Below are positions 8,967-17,906 of a DNA stretch of 64,000 nucleotides, one piece after another. A program made the translations under genes and the position numbers. Every line of letters starts with the position of its first letter. Positions within the stretch are counted from its first letter, which is position 1. This stretch comes from Thermosynechococcus sichuanensis E542 (lineage in GTDB: Bacteria; Cyanobacteriota; Cyanobacteriia; Thermosynechococcales; Thermosynechococcaceae). A model generated the notes under the pieces. The model was not told where the DNA came from and searched no databases. It was given only the letters and a program-made list of their open reading frames with translations. Location: contig NZ_CP032152.1 in assembly GCF_003555505.1 (NCBI RefSeq), positions 992,001 through 1,056,000 on the forward strand, given 5' to 3'.

Positions 8967-9224
8967 GTGGACAATTGGCTCAGCAAAGCACTGATTCTCT
9001 TGATTCGCGCTTATCAGCGTTGGATTTCACCCTTATTTTTGCCCACCTGTCGTTACACGCCCACTTGTTCTGCCTATGCCGTTGAGGCGATCGCCCGATT
9101 TGGGGCAGTGAAGGGAACCTACCTAGCCATTCGCCGTATCCTACGCTGCCATCCCTTTGCCACTGGCGGTTATGACCCTGTGCCCGACCACAATAACTCT
9201 GTACCTCCCACTCCCTCTTGTTAG
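8967..9224 (+). CDS. yidD: Membrane protein insertion efficiency factor YidD
   Basis: 85 residues with the strongly conserved YidD core [19 protein letters not shown] and a C-terminal [12 protein letters not shown]. YidD is a small amphipathic protein on the inner face of the membrane that helps YidC/Sec-dependent insertion. The start is GTG 8967, giving [20 protein letters not shown]. It lies 36 bases behind cobM in the same direction and is convergent with the coiled-coil gene at 9238, with 13 bases between the stops. Confidence 0.9.
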   Translation: MDNWLSKALILLIRAYQRWISPLFLPTCRYTPTCSAYAVEAIARFGAVKGTYLAIRRILRCHPFATGGYDPVPDHNNSVPPTPSC

Positions 9225-9237
9225 TGTTTGGGAGACC

Positions 9238-10122
9238 CTATAGACCTTCGACAGCATCGGCATAGCTATAGATTTCAATGCCCAGTGCTTCAGCAACGGG
9301 TCGTGCTCGGGGATCCACCATTGGCGAGATCACGATTTTACGGTCAATTTGGCGTTGGTGGTGTCGTGCATAAAAAGTCACCTTGCGATCAAAGATATAC
9401 ATCCCTGCCTTGTCAATTGAAGATTTGATTTCACAGGCGATCGTCAGACCATTCTTGATGATCAAGTCCAGTTCCACTTGATCCGGCCGACCCAACACTT
9501 CCCCCTCATGGTCATAAAGGGTCAAGTTGAGCACTTCAACCCCAAAGGATTCCGTCAAGATACCCGCAAGGGCATTCCGAAAACTAGTTTCAGAGGCAAT
9601 GCCCCACCGCGCACTTAGGGCACCGATCGTACTTTCAAACCGTTTATCCAGACGGCGAATTTCCGCAAGTTGCTCATGCCAGCGTCGATCCTGTTCTTCC
9701 CACCTGCGGTCTTGCTCGTGCCAACGACGGACTTGTTCTTCCCACTTACGCTCTTGTTGTTCCCAACGACGGACTTGTTCTTCCCACTTACGCTCTTGTT
9801 GTTCCCAACGACGGGCTTGTTCTTCCCACCTGCGATCTTGCTCGTGCCAACGATGGACTTGTTCTTCCCACTTGCGGTCTTGCTCGTGCCAACGATGGAC
9901 TTGTTCTTCCCACTTACGCTCTTGTTGTTCCCAACGGCGAGACTGCTCTTCGCGATCGCGCCGCAGTTCTTCTAAGATGCGATCAAACTTAATGTCTGCC
10001 TCTCGACGAGGAAGGTATAATTCTGAAACTGTGCGCAGCACAAAGTCCCTCAGGCTAGGGTCTTGAGCCACGAGCCGAGGTAACTCCTGTTGAATGAGGG
10101 CAATAATCTCTGCCTGCTCCAT
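9238..10122 (-). CDS. Coiled-coil protein with C-terminal PD-(D/E)XK nuclease-like domain (DUF3782-like)
   Basis: 294 residues. Residues about 45 to 155 are a run of heptads built on R-[RK]-W-[EH]-[EQ]-Q-[DEV], predicted to form one long charged coiled coil with a Trp in each unit. The C-terminal domain (about 160 to 294) has VELDLIIKNG followed by IACEIKSSID, the D...ExK pattern of the PD-(D/E)XK nuclease fold. Activity is unproven. It has the same design as the paralogues at 32520, 35500 and 36401, but its repeat sequence is different. An intact frame through about 15 near-identical repeats suggests selection. Candidates for its role include DNA handling or a defence function; neither is shown. 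Confidence 0.7.
   Translation of the reverse strand: MEQAEIIALIQQELPRLVAQDPSLRDFVLRTVSELYLPRREADIKFDRILEELRRDREEQSRRWEQQERKWEEQVHRWHEQDRKWEEQVHRWHEQDRRWEEQARRWEQQERKWEEQVRRWEQQERKWEEQVRRWHEQDRRWEEQDRRWHEQLAEIRRLDKRFESTIGALSARWGIASETSFRNALAGILTESFGVEVLNLTLYDHEGEVLGRPDQVELDLIIKNGLTIACEIKSSIDKAGMYIFDRKVTFYARHHQRQIDRKIVISPMVDPRARPVAEALGIEIYSYADAVEGL
9690..9945. repeat. Tandem 21/42-base repeats encoding Trp-containing heptads
   Basis: Direct repeats in the coding sequence of the coiled-coil gene. On the plus strand they read as variants of TTGTTCTTCCCACTTACG joined to TCTTGTTGTTCCCAACGAC or GTCTTGCTCGTGCCAACGA. Two sub-types alternate (WEQQE and WHEQD heptads), suggesting duplication of multi-heptad blocks. 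All units are multiples of 21 bases, so gain or loss keeps the frame. Confidence 0.85.
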
Positions 10123-10165
10123 GAGGTGCTTCTAGGTGAGCTATCTCTAATTCTAAGGGGGGGCT

Positions 10166-11329
10166 TTAAGCTAGCACTTGTTTGAGCGCTTGAATCACTT
10201 GATCCTGTTGGGCAAGGGTGAGTCCATAGTACAGGGGCAAGCTGATGGCTTCTTGGTAATAGGCTTCGGCGTTGGGAAAGTCTCCCCATTGAAATCCCAA
10301 TTGCTGATAGTAGGGTTGGGTATGTACAGGAATGTAGTGGAGATTCACCCCAATTCCAAGGCAACGAAGGGCTTCAAAGACCTCTCGATGGGAAGCTTGA
10401 ATTTGGTCTCGCTTCAGGCGAATGATGTACAGATGCCAACTGGAGCGGGTATCGGGGTGCTGAAATGGAAGCGTGAGGGGCAAATCAGCAAGGTATTGGT
10501 GGTAGCGTTGGGCTAAAAAACGCCGCCGCTCGACAAACTGATCGAGGCGTTGCAGTTGCCGTAGGCCAAGAGCCGCTTGCAGGTCGGTCATGCGGTAGTT
10601 AAAGCCCAGTTCCAGTTGTTGGTAGTACCAAGAACCGTGGGAGTCGCCCACCATTTGCTGGGGATCGCGGGTAATACCGTGGCTACGCAGACGGATGAGG
10701 CGCTGGTAGAGGTCTGGATTGTTGGTGAGAATAGCACCCCCTTCACCTGTAGTGATGATTTTGACGGGGTGAAAGCTAAAGACGGCCATCGTGGAGAATT
10801 CACAGCAGCCGATAGGTCGGCCACGGTACTGACCGCCAATGGCATGGGAGGCATCTTCAATCAAGGTAAAGCCATAGGTCTGCGCCAGTTCGGCAAGAGC
10901 CGCCATCTCACAGGATTGTCCGGCGAGGTGAACAGGAATGACAACTTTGGGGAGGGTGCCCTGTTTCTGTGCGACTGCTAGTTTTGTGGCAAGGGCAGAA
11001 ACGCTGAGGTTATAGGTGTGGGGGTCAATATCGACAAAGTCCACCGTGGCACCACAGTAGCGGCCACAATTGGCGGAGGCAACAAAGGTAATCGGTGATG
11101 TCCACAGGCGATCGCCCGCCTTTAGCCCCGCTGCTATACAGGCGAGATGAAGCGCTGCTGTGGCACTACTGACCACAACGGCATACCGCGCACCACAATA
11201 ACTCGCCAGTGCGGCTTCAAATTCAGGAATCTTGGGGCCTTGGGTCAGCCAGTCCGATTGCAGAACTTCAACGACAGCCGCAATATCCTCTGGGGTAATG
11301 TCTTGACGACCGTAGGGAATGATGCTCAT
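10166..11329 (-). CDS. pseC: UDP-4-amino-4,6-dideoxy-beta-L-AltNAc transaminase
   Basis: 387-residue PLP aminotransferase of the DegT/DnrJ/EryC1 family and second enzyme of CMP-pseudaminic acid synthesis: it aminates C4 of the keto-sugar made by PseB. The N-terminus IPYGRQDITPEDIAAVVEVL is typical of PseC. The PLP lysine is in FSFHPVKIITTGEGGAI, after the family motif LIEDASHAIGG. The gene follows pseB directly (the stop TAA abuts the ATG), so the two are translationally coupled. They point away from the rest of the pse genes, which lie on the other strand 5.5 kb away. Confidence 0.92.
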   Translation of the reverse strand: MSIIPYGRQDITPEDIAAVVEVLQSDWLTQGPKIPEFEAALASYCGARYAVVVSSATAALHLACIAAGLKAGDRLWTSPITFVASANCGRYCGATVDFVDIDPHTYNLSVSALATKLAVAQKQGTLPKVVIPVHLAGQSCEMAALAELAQTYGFTLIEDASHAIGGQYRGRPIGCCEFSTMAVFSFHPVKIITTGEGGAILTNNPDLYQRLIRLRSHGITRDPQQMVGDSHGSWYYQQLELGFNYRMTDLQAALGLRQLQRLDQFVERRRFLAQRYHQYLADLPLTLPFQHPDTRSSWHLYIIRLKRDQIQASHREVFEALRCLGIGVNLHYIPVHTQPYYQQLGFQWGDFPNAEAYYQEAISLPLYYGLTLAQQDQVIQALKQVLA

Positions 11330-12358
11330 TTAGCCCCTGCCCGGCACAAAGTTGGAGTCAACATGTTGGCGAATTAGGGCGCGTAGCTCCTCTACACTGA
11401 GGAAGCGATCGTTGCTCCCCGAATTGTAGCTAAACCCCGGCTTGACCCGTGTTGCGCCGGTTTGGGCACAGTACTCCTCTATCGTGAAGCGTCCTTGGGT
11501 AGGCAAAATGGCGTAGTACTGGCCTAAATCAACGGTGGTATAAGAGTCTGAAGTGGTAATCATCTCTTCGTGGATTTTCTCTCCTGGGCGAATGCCGACG
11601 ATCGCCTGCTCACACTCAGGGCAAATTGCCTCTGCCACATCCAAAATCCGATAGGAAGGGATTTTAGGCACAAAAATTTCGCCCCCCCAACTGTTTTCGA
11701 GTGCCCACAGCACCATTTCTACCCCCTCTTGGAGGGAGATATTAAAGCGGGTCATAGCTGGATCTGTAATTGGTAGGCAGCCCTCACAGCGCTTCTTCAA
11801 GAAAAAAGGAATCACGGATCCCCGCGACCCCATGACATTGCCATAGCGAACCACACTGAAGCGCAGATCACGACCTGCAAAGTTATTGGCAGCGATGAAA
11901 AGTTTGTCACTACAGAGCTTTGTGGCTCCATAGAGGTTGATGGGTGCCGCCGCCTTGTCCGTAGAGAGGGCAACCACCTGTTTGACATTGGTATCAAGGC
12001 AAGCCTGAATGACATTTTCGGCTCCCATGACATTGGTGCGAATAAACTCAATGGGATTGTATTCCGCCGCAGGCACTTGCTTGAGGGCAGCCGCATGAAC
12101 TACGATATCAACCTTGTTCAGAGCACGGCGCAGGCGATCGCGATCCCTGACATCGCCGATGAAGTAGCGAATCCCCGGATACTTCTTGTCGGGGAACTCC
12201 TGTGCCATCTCAAATTGCTTTAGCTCATCACGGCTAAAAATTACCAAGCGGCGAATATCGGGAAACCGCCGCAACACCTCCTTGACAAAGGCACGGCCAA
12301 ACGACCCTGTACCCCCCGTCACCAGTACGCCACTTTCTCTCGTCAGTCCTTGAGACAT
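11330..12358 (-). CDS. pseB: UDP-GlcNAc 4,6-dehydratase (inverting)
   Basis: 342-residue short-chain dehydrogenase that starts the pseudaminic acid route: dehydration of UDP-GlcNAc with C5 inversion. Residues about 12 to 25 hold the NAD(P)-binding GGTGSFGRAF loop. The catalytic Tyr-x3-Lys pair is in NLYGATKLCSD. AALKQVPAAEYNPIEFIRTN and FVPKIPSYRI are typical of PseB/FlaA1 proteins. It is the first gene of a pseB-pseC unit transcribed toward yidD. The intergenic 146 bases to the plus-strand island genes mark the switch from normal base composition to AT-rich DNA. Confidence 0.93.
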   Translation of the reverse strand: MSQGLTRESGVLVTGGTGSFGRAFVKEVLRRFPDIRRLVIFSRDELKQFEMAQEFPDKKYPGIRYFIGDVRDRDRLRRALNKVDIVVHAAALKQVPAAEYNPIEFIRTNVMGAENVIQACLDTNVKQVVALSTDKAAAPINLYGATKLCSDKLFIAANNFAGRDLRFSVVRYGNVMGSRGSVIPFFLKKRCEGCLPITDPAMTRFNISLQEGVEMVLWALENSWGGEIFVPKIPSYRILDVAEAICPECEQAIVGIRPGEKIHEEMITTSDSYTTVDLGQYYAILPTQGRFTIEEYCAQTGATRVKPGFSYNSGSNDRFLSVEELRALIRQHVDSNFVPGRG

Positions 12359-12504
12359 CCTAATAGACCCTCTACGACATCCGCATAGCTATAAATTTGA
12401 GTTCCTCAGCAAGCGCCTAGGGAACCTATTTTACACGGACTTGCCCTCTTGCAATCGTGTTAAAGTTCATCTAGGATATGGTTAAGCTTTACTGAACATG
12501 AATC

Positions 12505-14025
12505 ATGAATAATATTAGGTTACTTTACAAATGTAATCGGGGGCATAACATTAAAATCATTAAGCATATTATGTCTAAATATAATATCAACATATTACAC
12601 TTTACAGCAGTTATAGAGAATAAGTATAAGAAAACTAAGAATATCAATGCGGAGCTTAATGATTTAAACGTTAATTTGATAAGCCATGAAAAAGCTATAA
12701 GGTGCGATTATAGTGATTACGCCAAAGGATTGTTAATTCCGCTCAATATAGACATTTTTAATCAAATGAAGCCATATGAAAGTCAGATCATATCTTCTAT
12801 TTACAGATGGCGCTTTAGTGATTATGTGACGTTACAACAAGAATACATAGAGCATCTTAAGTTTTGGTATTGGTATTTAGTTGAGAATAAGATTAACCTA
12901 TATATAGACCTTGTGCCTCATGAGATTTATACAGGTGTTATTTACTATTTATCTAAAATTCTGAATATAAAAACCATATTAATACATCCATCTCCTGTTT
13001 ATGGCTCTTTTATATTGATGGAAGATTGGCGTGAATCATCAAAGGAAACTCAGCAGCTGTACCTAAATATTAAAAACCCAAATATGGATTTGAACTATAA
13101 TTTTGTTAATTTTGAAAGTGAAAAACCGAATTACTGGAATCCTATCTTTACTGATTTTCTGAAAAAACAAGAGTTAGAAGAATATCCTGTATATATGAAA
13201 GGTAAAATTTCAAAAAACAAGAAAATAAACAATCGATTTATCCTAAAGATTAACAAACCTTCGCTAGAAAAAATTGCCAAAATCACAGAATGGTTATTCA
13301 TGAAAACTTATAATCTTTCTAGGAAAACGAACCGAATTCTTCATCCTATAGTAAACTTTGTTTTTTCAAATTATCTAGAAAGTATTTCAGTTGATTCTAT
13401 AAATAATGAAGAGAAATATATTTACTTTCCTCTGCATTATCAACCAGAGTGTACAACGTCACCTCTTGGAGATGTTTTTGAAAATCAGTTAATTGCTATT
13501 GAGTGGATAATTTGCTCAAAACCAAAAGATGTGCTTTTGTACGTCAGAGAGCATCCTGCTCAAAATTTTGATACTAACACAATCCGATACAAATCGCTTA
13601 AAGTATATAAAAGGATTGCTTCTATGCATGAGGTTAAGTTTATATCGAGAAACATAAGTACATTTGAGTTAATTCGTAAAAGCTGTGCAGTAGCAACAAT
13701 AACAGGTACTGTAGGACTTGAAGCTATTTACAAAGAGAAGCCTGTTTTAATGTTTGGTTATCACGTTCATCAATATGCGCCTGGCGTATTCCCAATAAGA
13801 ACTTTAGATGATTGTAGCCTAGCAATGGAAAAGATATTTAAAGAGGGGTTCAAGCCTAGTAAAAGAGATGTATTCTTCTTCTTAGCAGCGTTACAAGAAA
13901 CATCTGTACCGGTAAACTATTTTTCTGAGAAAGAAATGAATGATATTAAGAAAACTAATAAATTCTCGGATTTCCTATATGCCTTTATTAAAAAATTAGA
14001 AATCTGTAATAGCAATTCTAGTTGA
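12505..14025 (+). CDS. Capsule polysaccharide biosynthesis-type glycosyltransferase-like protein
   Basis: 506 residues, unlike its neighbours in being strongly AT-rich (roughly 30% GC by eye). The C-terminal third carries a pattern known from capsule-polysaccharide (Kdo-transferase-like) proteins: YFPLHYQPECTTSP, then VREHP, then ATITGTVGLEAIYKEKPVLMFG. That points to a GT-B-type transferase or surface polysaccharide processing protein. The N-terminal part has no motif I recognise. The ATG at 12505 is the only workable one; an ATG at 12498 hits a stop after four codons. The base composition and lack of HIP1 sites suggest acquisition by transfer. The stop TGA overlaps the start of a short remnant frame at 14025. 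Confidence 0.6.
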   Translation: MNNIRLLYKCNRGHNIKIIKHIMSKYNINILHFTAVIENKYKKTKNINAELNDLNVNLISHEKAIRCDYSDYAKGLLIPLNIDIFNQMKPYESQIISSIYRWRFSDYVTLQQEYIEHLKFWYWYLVENKINLYIDLVPHEIYTGVIYYLSKILNIKTILIHPSPVYGSFILMEDWRESSKETQQLYLNIKNPNMDLNYNFVNFESEKPNYWNPIFTDFLKKQELEEYPVYMKGKISKNKKINNRFILKINKPSLEKIAKITEWLFMKTYNLSRKTNRILHPIVNFVFSNYLESISVDSINNEEKYIYFPLHYQPECTTSPLGDVFENQLIAIEWIICSKPKDVLLYVREHPAQNFDTNTIRYKSLKVYKRIASMHEVKFISRNISTFELIRKSCAVATITGTVGLEAIYKEKPVLMFGYHVHQYAPGVFPIRTLDDCSLAMEKIFKEGFKPSKRDVFFFLAALQETSVPVNYFSEKEMNDIKKTNKFSDFLYAFIKKLEICNSNSS

Positions 14026-14120
14026 TGAATCAAAATGAAAGTAGAATAGCCATTTTTAGTTTCGCTACACCTTCAAGGAGCATTTTAGTGGCAAACGCAT
14101 GCATTTCTCTTACTCACTAA
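14025..14120 (+). pseudogene. Possible 5' remnant of a lost gene
   Basis: A 31-codon frame starts in a TGATG overlap with the preceding gene, the classic arrangement of coupled genes, and reads MNQNESRIAIFSFATPSRSI and so on before TAA. The beta-strand-like opening RIAIFSFATP would suit the N-terminus of a glycosyltransferase or similar Rossmann protein, but it then ends. The following 50 bases show nothing. I read it as a truncated gene start, with low certainty; it could also be chance. Confidence 0.25.
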
Positions 14121-14172
14121 TTAGAAGCATAGCATCGAAACTACTTTCTAGAAGTCTAGTATGTAACCTTCT

Positions 14173-15030
14173 ATGAAATCCCTAATACCTAGCTTAGTTT
14201 TGAAAGAGCTTCATCCCAATGAAATAGCTTGGCTTGAAAGTACTTTTTGTCGGTTTAATAATCAATACCCATCCTTAGAAGAGTTATGGAAATTGATGGA
14301 TGAAGTATGGGATCAACTAAACTGTGATCCGGAAATTTTTGATAATAGAATAACAAGGTTTTATAATCACCCTATCTGGCTTCTTAACGGTCTATTTATT
14401 GAGCATCATGAAATTAGTTTGATGTATAGAAGAATTTTTACAAAATGGATTGTCAAACATTCCCCCCAACGTGTAGCAGATTATGGTGGTGGTTTTGGAA
14501 CACTAGCACGGATGATTGGTCAAGCATTACCTAGCACAATGGTGGAGGTAATTGAGCCTTATCCCCATCCAGCGGCAGTTGCCTTAGCTGCTCAAACTGC
14601 AAACGTCCGATACTGCCAAGACTTAAACGGAAGTTATGATGTTATTATTGCAACTGATGTTTTTGAGCATGTATCTGATCCACTAGGGTTGGTTTTTCAA
14701 ACTGCTCAGCATCTTAAGCCTGCTGGATATTATTTGATCGCTAATTGTTTTTATCCTGTAATCCGTTGTCACCTGCCTCAAACTTTTCACTTTCGATTTA
14801 CATGGAATACTATTCTTGAAAATATGGGACTGATTCCGATAGAGCCAGTTGCTTATGGTCATGCTTTTCAGCGAAATAATGAGTTATCTTTAAGTAATGC
14901 AAGGAAATTAGAAAAAGAATCTATAAGACTTTTTAGCTTTAGTAAGAACCTTCCTAACTTCGTTAATAAATTTCTATGGACACTATATTTAAAAATGAAA
15001 TTAGAAAATGACAATAGTGTTGAATGTTAA
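14173..15030 (+). CDS. Class I SAM-dependent methyltransferase
   Basis: 285 residues. The SAM-binding motif I is VADYGGGFGTLARMIG near residue 100, followed by motif II VEVIEPYP and the motif IV region YDVIIATDVFEHVSDPL. That is the pattern of methyltransf_11/23 proteins that modify small molecules or sugars. An N-terminal helical domain of about 95 residues has no motif I know. Its position between two glycosyltransferase-type genes suggests methylation of a surface sugar. AT-rich like the rest of this block. The 195 bases after the stop hold no convincing gene. Confidence 0.75.
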   Translation: MKSLIPSLVLKELHPNEIAWLESTFCRFNNQYPSLEELWKLMDEVWDQLNCDPEIFDNRITRFYNHPIWLLNGLFIEHHEISLMYRRIFTKWIVKHSPQRVADYGGGFGTLARMIGQALPSTMVEVIEPYPHPAAVALAAQTANVRYCQDLNGSYDVIIATDVFEHVSDPLGLVFQTAQHLKPAGYYLIANCFYPVIRCHLPQTFHFRFTWNTILENMGLIPIEPVAYGHAFQRNNELSLSNARKLEKESIRLFSFSKNLPNFVNKFLWTLYLKMKLENDNSVEC

Positions 15031-15225
15031 GATTTTAAGACTTGGTACCCAAATATGCATTGGATGTGTTGATACAAAATTCTCTTGCCTGTTGGCATCA
15101 TTGTTATTAATACTGGGATTTAGTTGCAAGAAAGAATGAATATTTAATTCTTCTCTTAAGTATTGTGTCGAGATGCAACACCATTGAGAAAATGAATTAA
15201 ATAGTTAACTTTTGTAGAGGAGAGA

Positions 15226-16494
15226 ATGATAAAAAGTATCCACCTTAATACTTTAGATATAGGCGGAGCTGCAAAGGCTGCTTTAAGAATTTGTCAATCT
15301 CTCCGAAGTATTAACTGTAATGCCTCGATGGTTGTTGCTGCCTCTCAAATCAGAGAGCCTTATATCTTTTCTGATAGGAATCTACCTAATCGTATCAAGT
15401 ATAGACTATTTAATGACTTTTCTAAAATTTTTATCAAACTATCTGGCTTCAGAACAGAAAACAAAATTCTTCATAGCCCTAATCTATTTTCCTGTTATTC
15501 CGCAGCATTTCTACAGTCATTAACGCCTGATATTATCCATCTTCACTGGATTGCAGCAAATCTGTTAAGCATTGAGGAAGTTGCTAAATTAAGACAACCA
15601 ATTGTTTGGACACTCCATGATATGTGGGCGTTCTGTGGTGCAGAACATTATACAGAGGATTTTCGTTGGAAAGATGGCTATTATCCCCATAACCGCCCTT
15701 CCTACGAGAAGGGTTTTGATCTGAATCGCTGGATATGGGAGCGTAAGCGTAAGTATTGGCAGAAACCGATGTATATTGTTGCACCTAGTCAGTGGCTTGG
15801 TGAATGTGTTCAGCAAAGTGCTCTGATGAGAAACTGGCCTGTCAGTGTGATTCCAAATCCGATTAACACTGAACAGTGGCAGCCATATGACAAGAAGCAA
15901 ATACGTCAGGAGCTTGATTTGCCAGTAGAGATGCCTCTTGTCCTTTTTGGGGCAATGGGTGGTGGCAAAGATCCGCGCAAGGGGTTTGATTTGCTCAAGA
16001 AAGCTTTAGGCTATCTGAAAAATGAAAATCAGCAGTTGCAGCTTGTAATTTTTGGCGAAGCTCAGCCCCACCAAGTGCAAGATTTCGGGTTTCCAGTCCG
16101 TTACACAGGTCATGTTAAAGATGAAAGCTATCTCTGTAAGCTCTATAGTGCAGCAGATGTAATGATTGTTCCTTCTCGCCAAGATAATTTGCCAAATACA
16201 GCGGTCGAAGCTATTAGCTGTGGCACACCTGTTGTGGCCTTTCAAGTCGGCGGCTTGCCAGACATTGTCGTACACCAAAAAACGGGTTACTTAGCGCATC
16301 CTTTTGAACCTATTGATTTAGCTTATGGGATTCAGTGGGTTTTAGAAGACCCGCAGCGCCATATTCAACTATGTGCTCAAGCTCGTGCCCATGCAGTTGA
16401 GAAGTTTGCTTACCCTGTTGTCGCTAAGCAATATCTTGCTCTTTATGAGGAAGTGCTAGAGCGTCACCGTCAAGAACAGTCGCCTGAACGCTAG
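15226..16494 (+). CDS. Family 4 glycosyltransferase (GT-B fold)
   Basis: 422-residue retaining glycosyltransferase expected at the inner face of the membrane. The N-terminal acceptor domain opens with HLNTLDIGGAAKAALRICQS. The C-terminal donor domain has VLFGAMGGGKDPRKGFDLL and the E-x7-E region PNTAVEAISCGTPVVAFQVG. Sugar and acceptor are unknown; the pse context makes a surface glycan likely. AGAGGAG five bases before ATG 15226 is a strong ribosome-binding site. Composition rises from AT-rich to host-like along the gene. The last 71 bases overlap the 3' end of the convergent histone-deacetylase-family gene. Confidence 0.88.
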   Translation: MIKSIHLNTLDIGGAAKAALRICQSLRSINCNASMVVAASQIREPYIFSDRNLPNRIKYRLFNDFSKIFIKLSGFRTENKILHSPNLFSCYSAAFLQSLTPDIIHLHWIAANLLSIEEVAKLRQPIVWTLHDMWAFCGAEHYTEDFRWKDGYYPHNRPSYEKGFDLNRWIWERKRKYWQKPMYIVAPSQWLGECVQQSALMRNWPVSVIPNPINTEQWQPYDKKQIRQELDLPVEMPLVLFGAMGGGKDPRKGFDLLKKALGYLKNENQQLQLVIFGEAQPHQVQDFGFPVRYTGHVKDESYLCKLYSAADVMIVPSRQDNLPNTAVEAISCGTPVVAFQVGGLPDIVVHQKTGYLAHPFEPIDLAYGIQWVLEDPQRHIQLCAQARAHAVEKFAYPVVAKQYLALYEEVLERHRQEQSPER

Positions 16495-17407
16495 CAACTA
16501 CCGATCGCCCCAAGGCATCAAGGTCATACCCCCCCTCTAAACCAACAACAATGCGGTGAGTGATCTGTAAGCACTGGTGCATCATCCAGCCATAGTCGGC
16601 TTCTTCGAGTTCAATGCTAGAAAGGGGATCGTCGCGGTGGGCATCGTAACCTGCACTGATAATCAGTAGGTCTGGGTTAAATTGCTGCAAAAAAGGAATG
16701 ACCTGATCTTGAAAAGCGGCTCGGTAGGTTTCCCCAGTAGAGCCTGTGGGCATGGGCAGGTTTAGGACGTTGTTGTGATGCCCGCGATCGCCCCCATCGC
16801 CTGTGTAGGGGTAAGCTGGAAACTCATGGAGCGAACAATAGGCGATCTGAGGATGATCCTCAACCAGTGCTTGGGTCCCATTGCCATGGTGCACATCCCA
16901 ATCGAGAATGGCCACTCGTGTGATCTTTGGCAAACTAAGGGCATAATGACTGGCGATCGCCCCATTGGCCAAGAGACAAAAGCCCATTCCCCGCTCCCGT
17001 AGGGCATGGTGGCCAGGAGGACGCGCCAAGACAAAAATCGGTTGCTGCCGCTGTACGGCCAAATCCACCCCATCTAGCCAAGCCTGTACCGCTAACCGCG
17101 CCACGCGATCGCTCTGGTCATTGAGATAGGTATCGGGATCCAGCCAGCCGCCCCCCTCTGCCGCAATCCGTGTCAATTGCTCTAAATACACCCGACTATG
17201 TACCTTCTCCAGCCACGAGGTTAATCCCTCGCCCACCGGTGTCGGTTCGCGCCACTCTGCTCTTGGAAATGCCTCCTGTAAATGCCGACAGATGGCTAAT
17301 AGGCGTTCTGGTCGCTCAAAGTGAAACTGGCGACAACGGTGTTCGAGAAAGCGATCGCTATAGATAAAGACAGGGGGAAACATAGGCACTCGGTTAGGCG
17401 AGGTCAT
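16424..17407 (-). CDS. Histone deacetylase family protein (acetoin utilisation/acetylpolyamine-type hydrolase)
   Basis: Zinc-dependent deacetylase of the arginase/HDAC fold. Seen are FVLARPPGHHALRERGMGFC, VAILDWDVHHGNGTQ (zinc Asp and His) and LLIISAGYDAHRDDPL (zinc Asp). Substrates of bacterial members include acetylpolyamines and acetylated proteins. I placed the start at ATG 17407, overlapping the upstream DUF29 stop by 14 bases; ATG 17383, eight residues on, is equally possible. A longer reading to 17608 would lie inside the DUF29 gene and is unlikely. Host-like composition with HIP1 sites, in contrast to the genes on either side. The C-terminus is encoded by bases shared with the glycosyltransferase gene. 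Confidence 0.85.
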   Translation of the reverse strand: MTSPNRVPMFPPVFIYSDRFLEHRCRQFHFERPERLLAICRHLQEAFPRAEWREPTPVGEGLTSWLEKVHSRVYLEQLTRIAAEGGGWLDPDTYLNDQSDRVARLAVQAWLDGVDLAVQRQQPIFVLARPPGHHALRERGMGFCLLANGAIASHYALSLPKITRVAILDWDVHHGNGTQALVEDHPQIAYCSLHEFPAYPYTGDGGDRGHHNNVLNLPMPTGSTGETYRAAFQDQVIPFLQQFNPDLLIISAGYDAHRDDPLSSIELEEADYGWMMHQCLQITHRIVVGLEGGYDLDALGRSVVASVQATVLDGDALALPHKEQDIA

Positions 17408-17858
17408 CCCAATCACCGCTTGTATCACAGAGAAACGTGGGATCGAGTACCTGCTCAAATGTGTAGGGACAAATCTCTGGAAAAACCCGCAGCGGTAGCA
17501 GCGTCTCTCGCAAAGCCAAATCCACACCCCCTTCAAAGCCATCGTTGAGGGCTTCAGCCGCCAAGGCACGCAGACTGGGACTCCGACGCAAATGTCGCCG
17601 AATTGCACGGCGTTGTTCTCGAATCGTCAGAAACCAACTACGGCACCGTCCTTCTGGTTGGTACTCCCACTTGAGCAAATGCCCAATCAACACAGTTAAG
17701 CGACTCACCAGCTCACGATATTCCTGCTTACCCAAGGACTCAACTTCTTTTTGGAGATTTGACCAATCCAAGTCAGCCCATGCCTTATTGGCAAGAGCTT
17801 GGCACTGCTGTTGCGTCCATGCATAAAAGTCGGTATCGTAGAGCGCAGGATCACCCAT
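17394..17858 (-). CDS. DUF29 domain protein
   Basis: 154 residues in the DUF29 family, abundant in cyanobacteria and of unknown function. The conserved opening is LYDTDFYAWTQQQ, followed by VESLGKQEYRELVSRL, LLKWEYQPEGR and SWFLTIREQRRAI. ATG 17858 places this opening at residue 5 as in other members; an upstream TTG at 17870 is in frame but less likely. It is the upstream partner of the deacetylase gene in one transcript. A second member at 23477 has the same orientation and borders the other end of the pseF-pseI block. Confidence 0.8.
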   Translation of the reverse strand: MGDPALYDTDFYAWTQQQCQALANKAWADLDWSNLQKEVESLGKQEYRELVSRLTVLIGHLLKWEYQPEGRCRSWFLTIREQRRAIRRHLRRSPSLRALAAEALNDGFEGGVDLALRETLLPLRVFPEICPYTFEQVLDPTFLCDTSGDWDDLA

Positions 17859-17906
17859 AAGTAGAACCAAGAAACTAGTGAATTATATTGCAACCCTAAC
17901 ATAAGT

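Noticed and set aside
9527-10066. Plus-strand Ser/Cys/Arg-rich frames opposite the coiled-coil gene
   Set aside because: Shadow of the 21/42-base repeats; the minus frame has a recognisable C-terminal domain.
12498-12512. ATG upstream of the AT-rich glycosyltransferase-like gene
   Set aside because: It meets a stop after four codons.
15009-15137. 42-codon frame overlapping the methyltransferase end
   Set aside because: Cys/Leu-rich with no motif and no ribosome-binding site; probably chance in AT-rich DNA.
17408-17608. 66-residue N-terminal extension of the deacetylase-family gene
   Set aside because: It lies within the DUF29 gene in another frame and does not resemble family N-termini.
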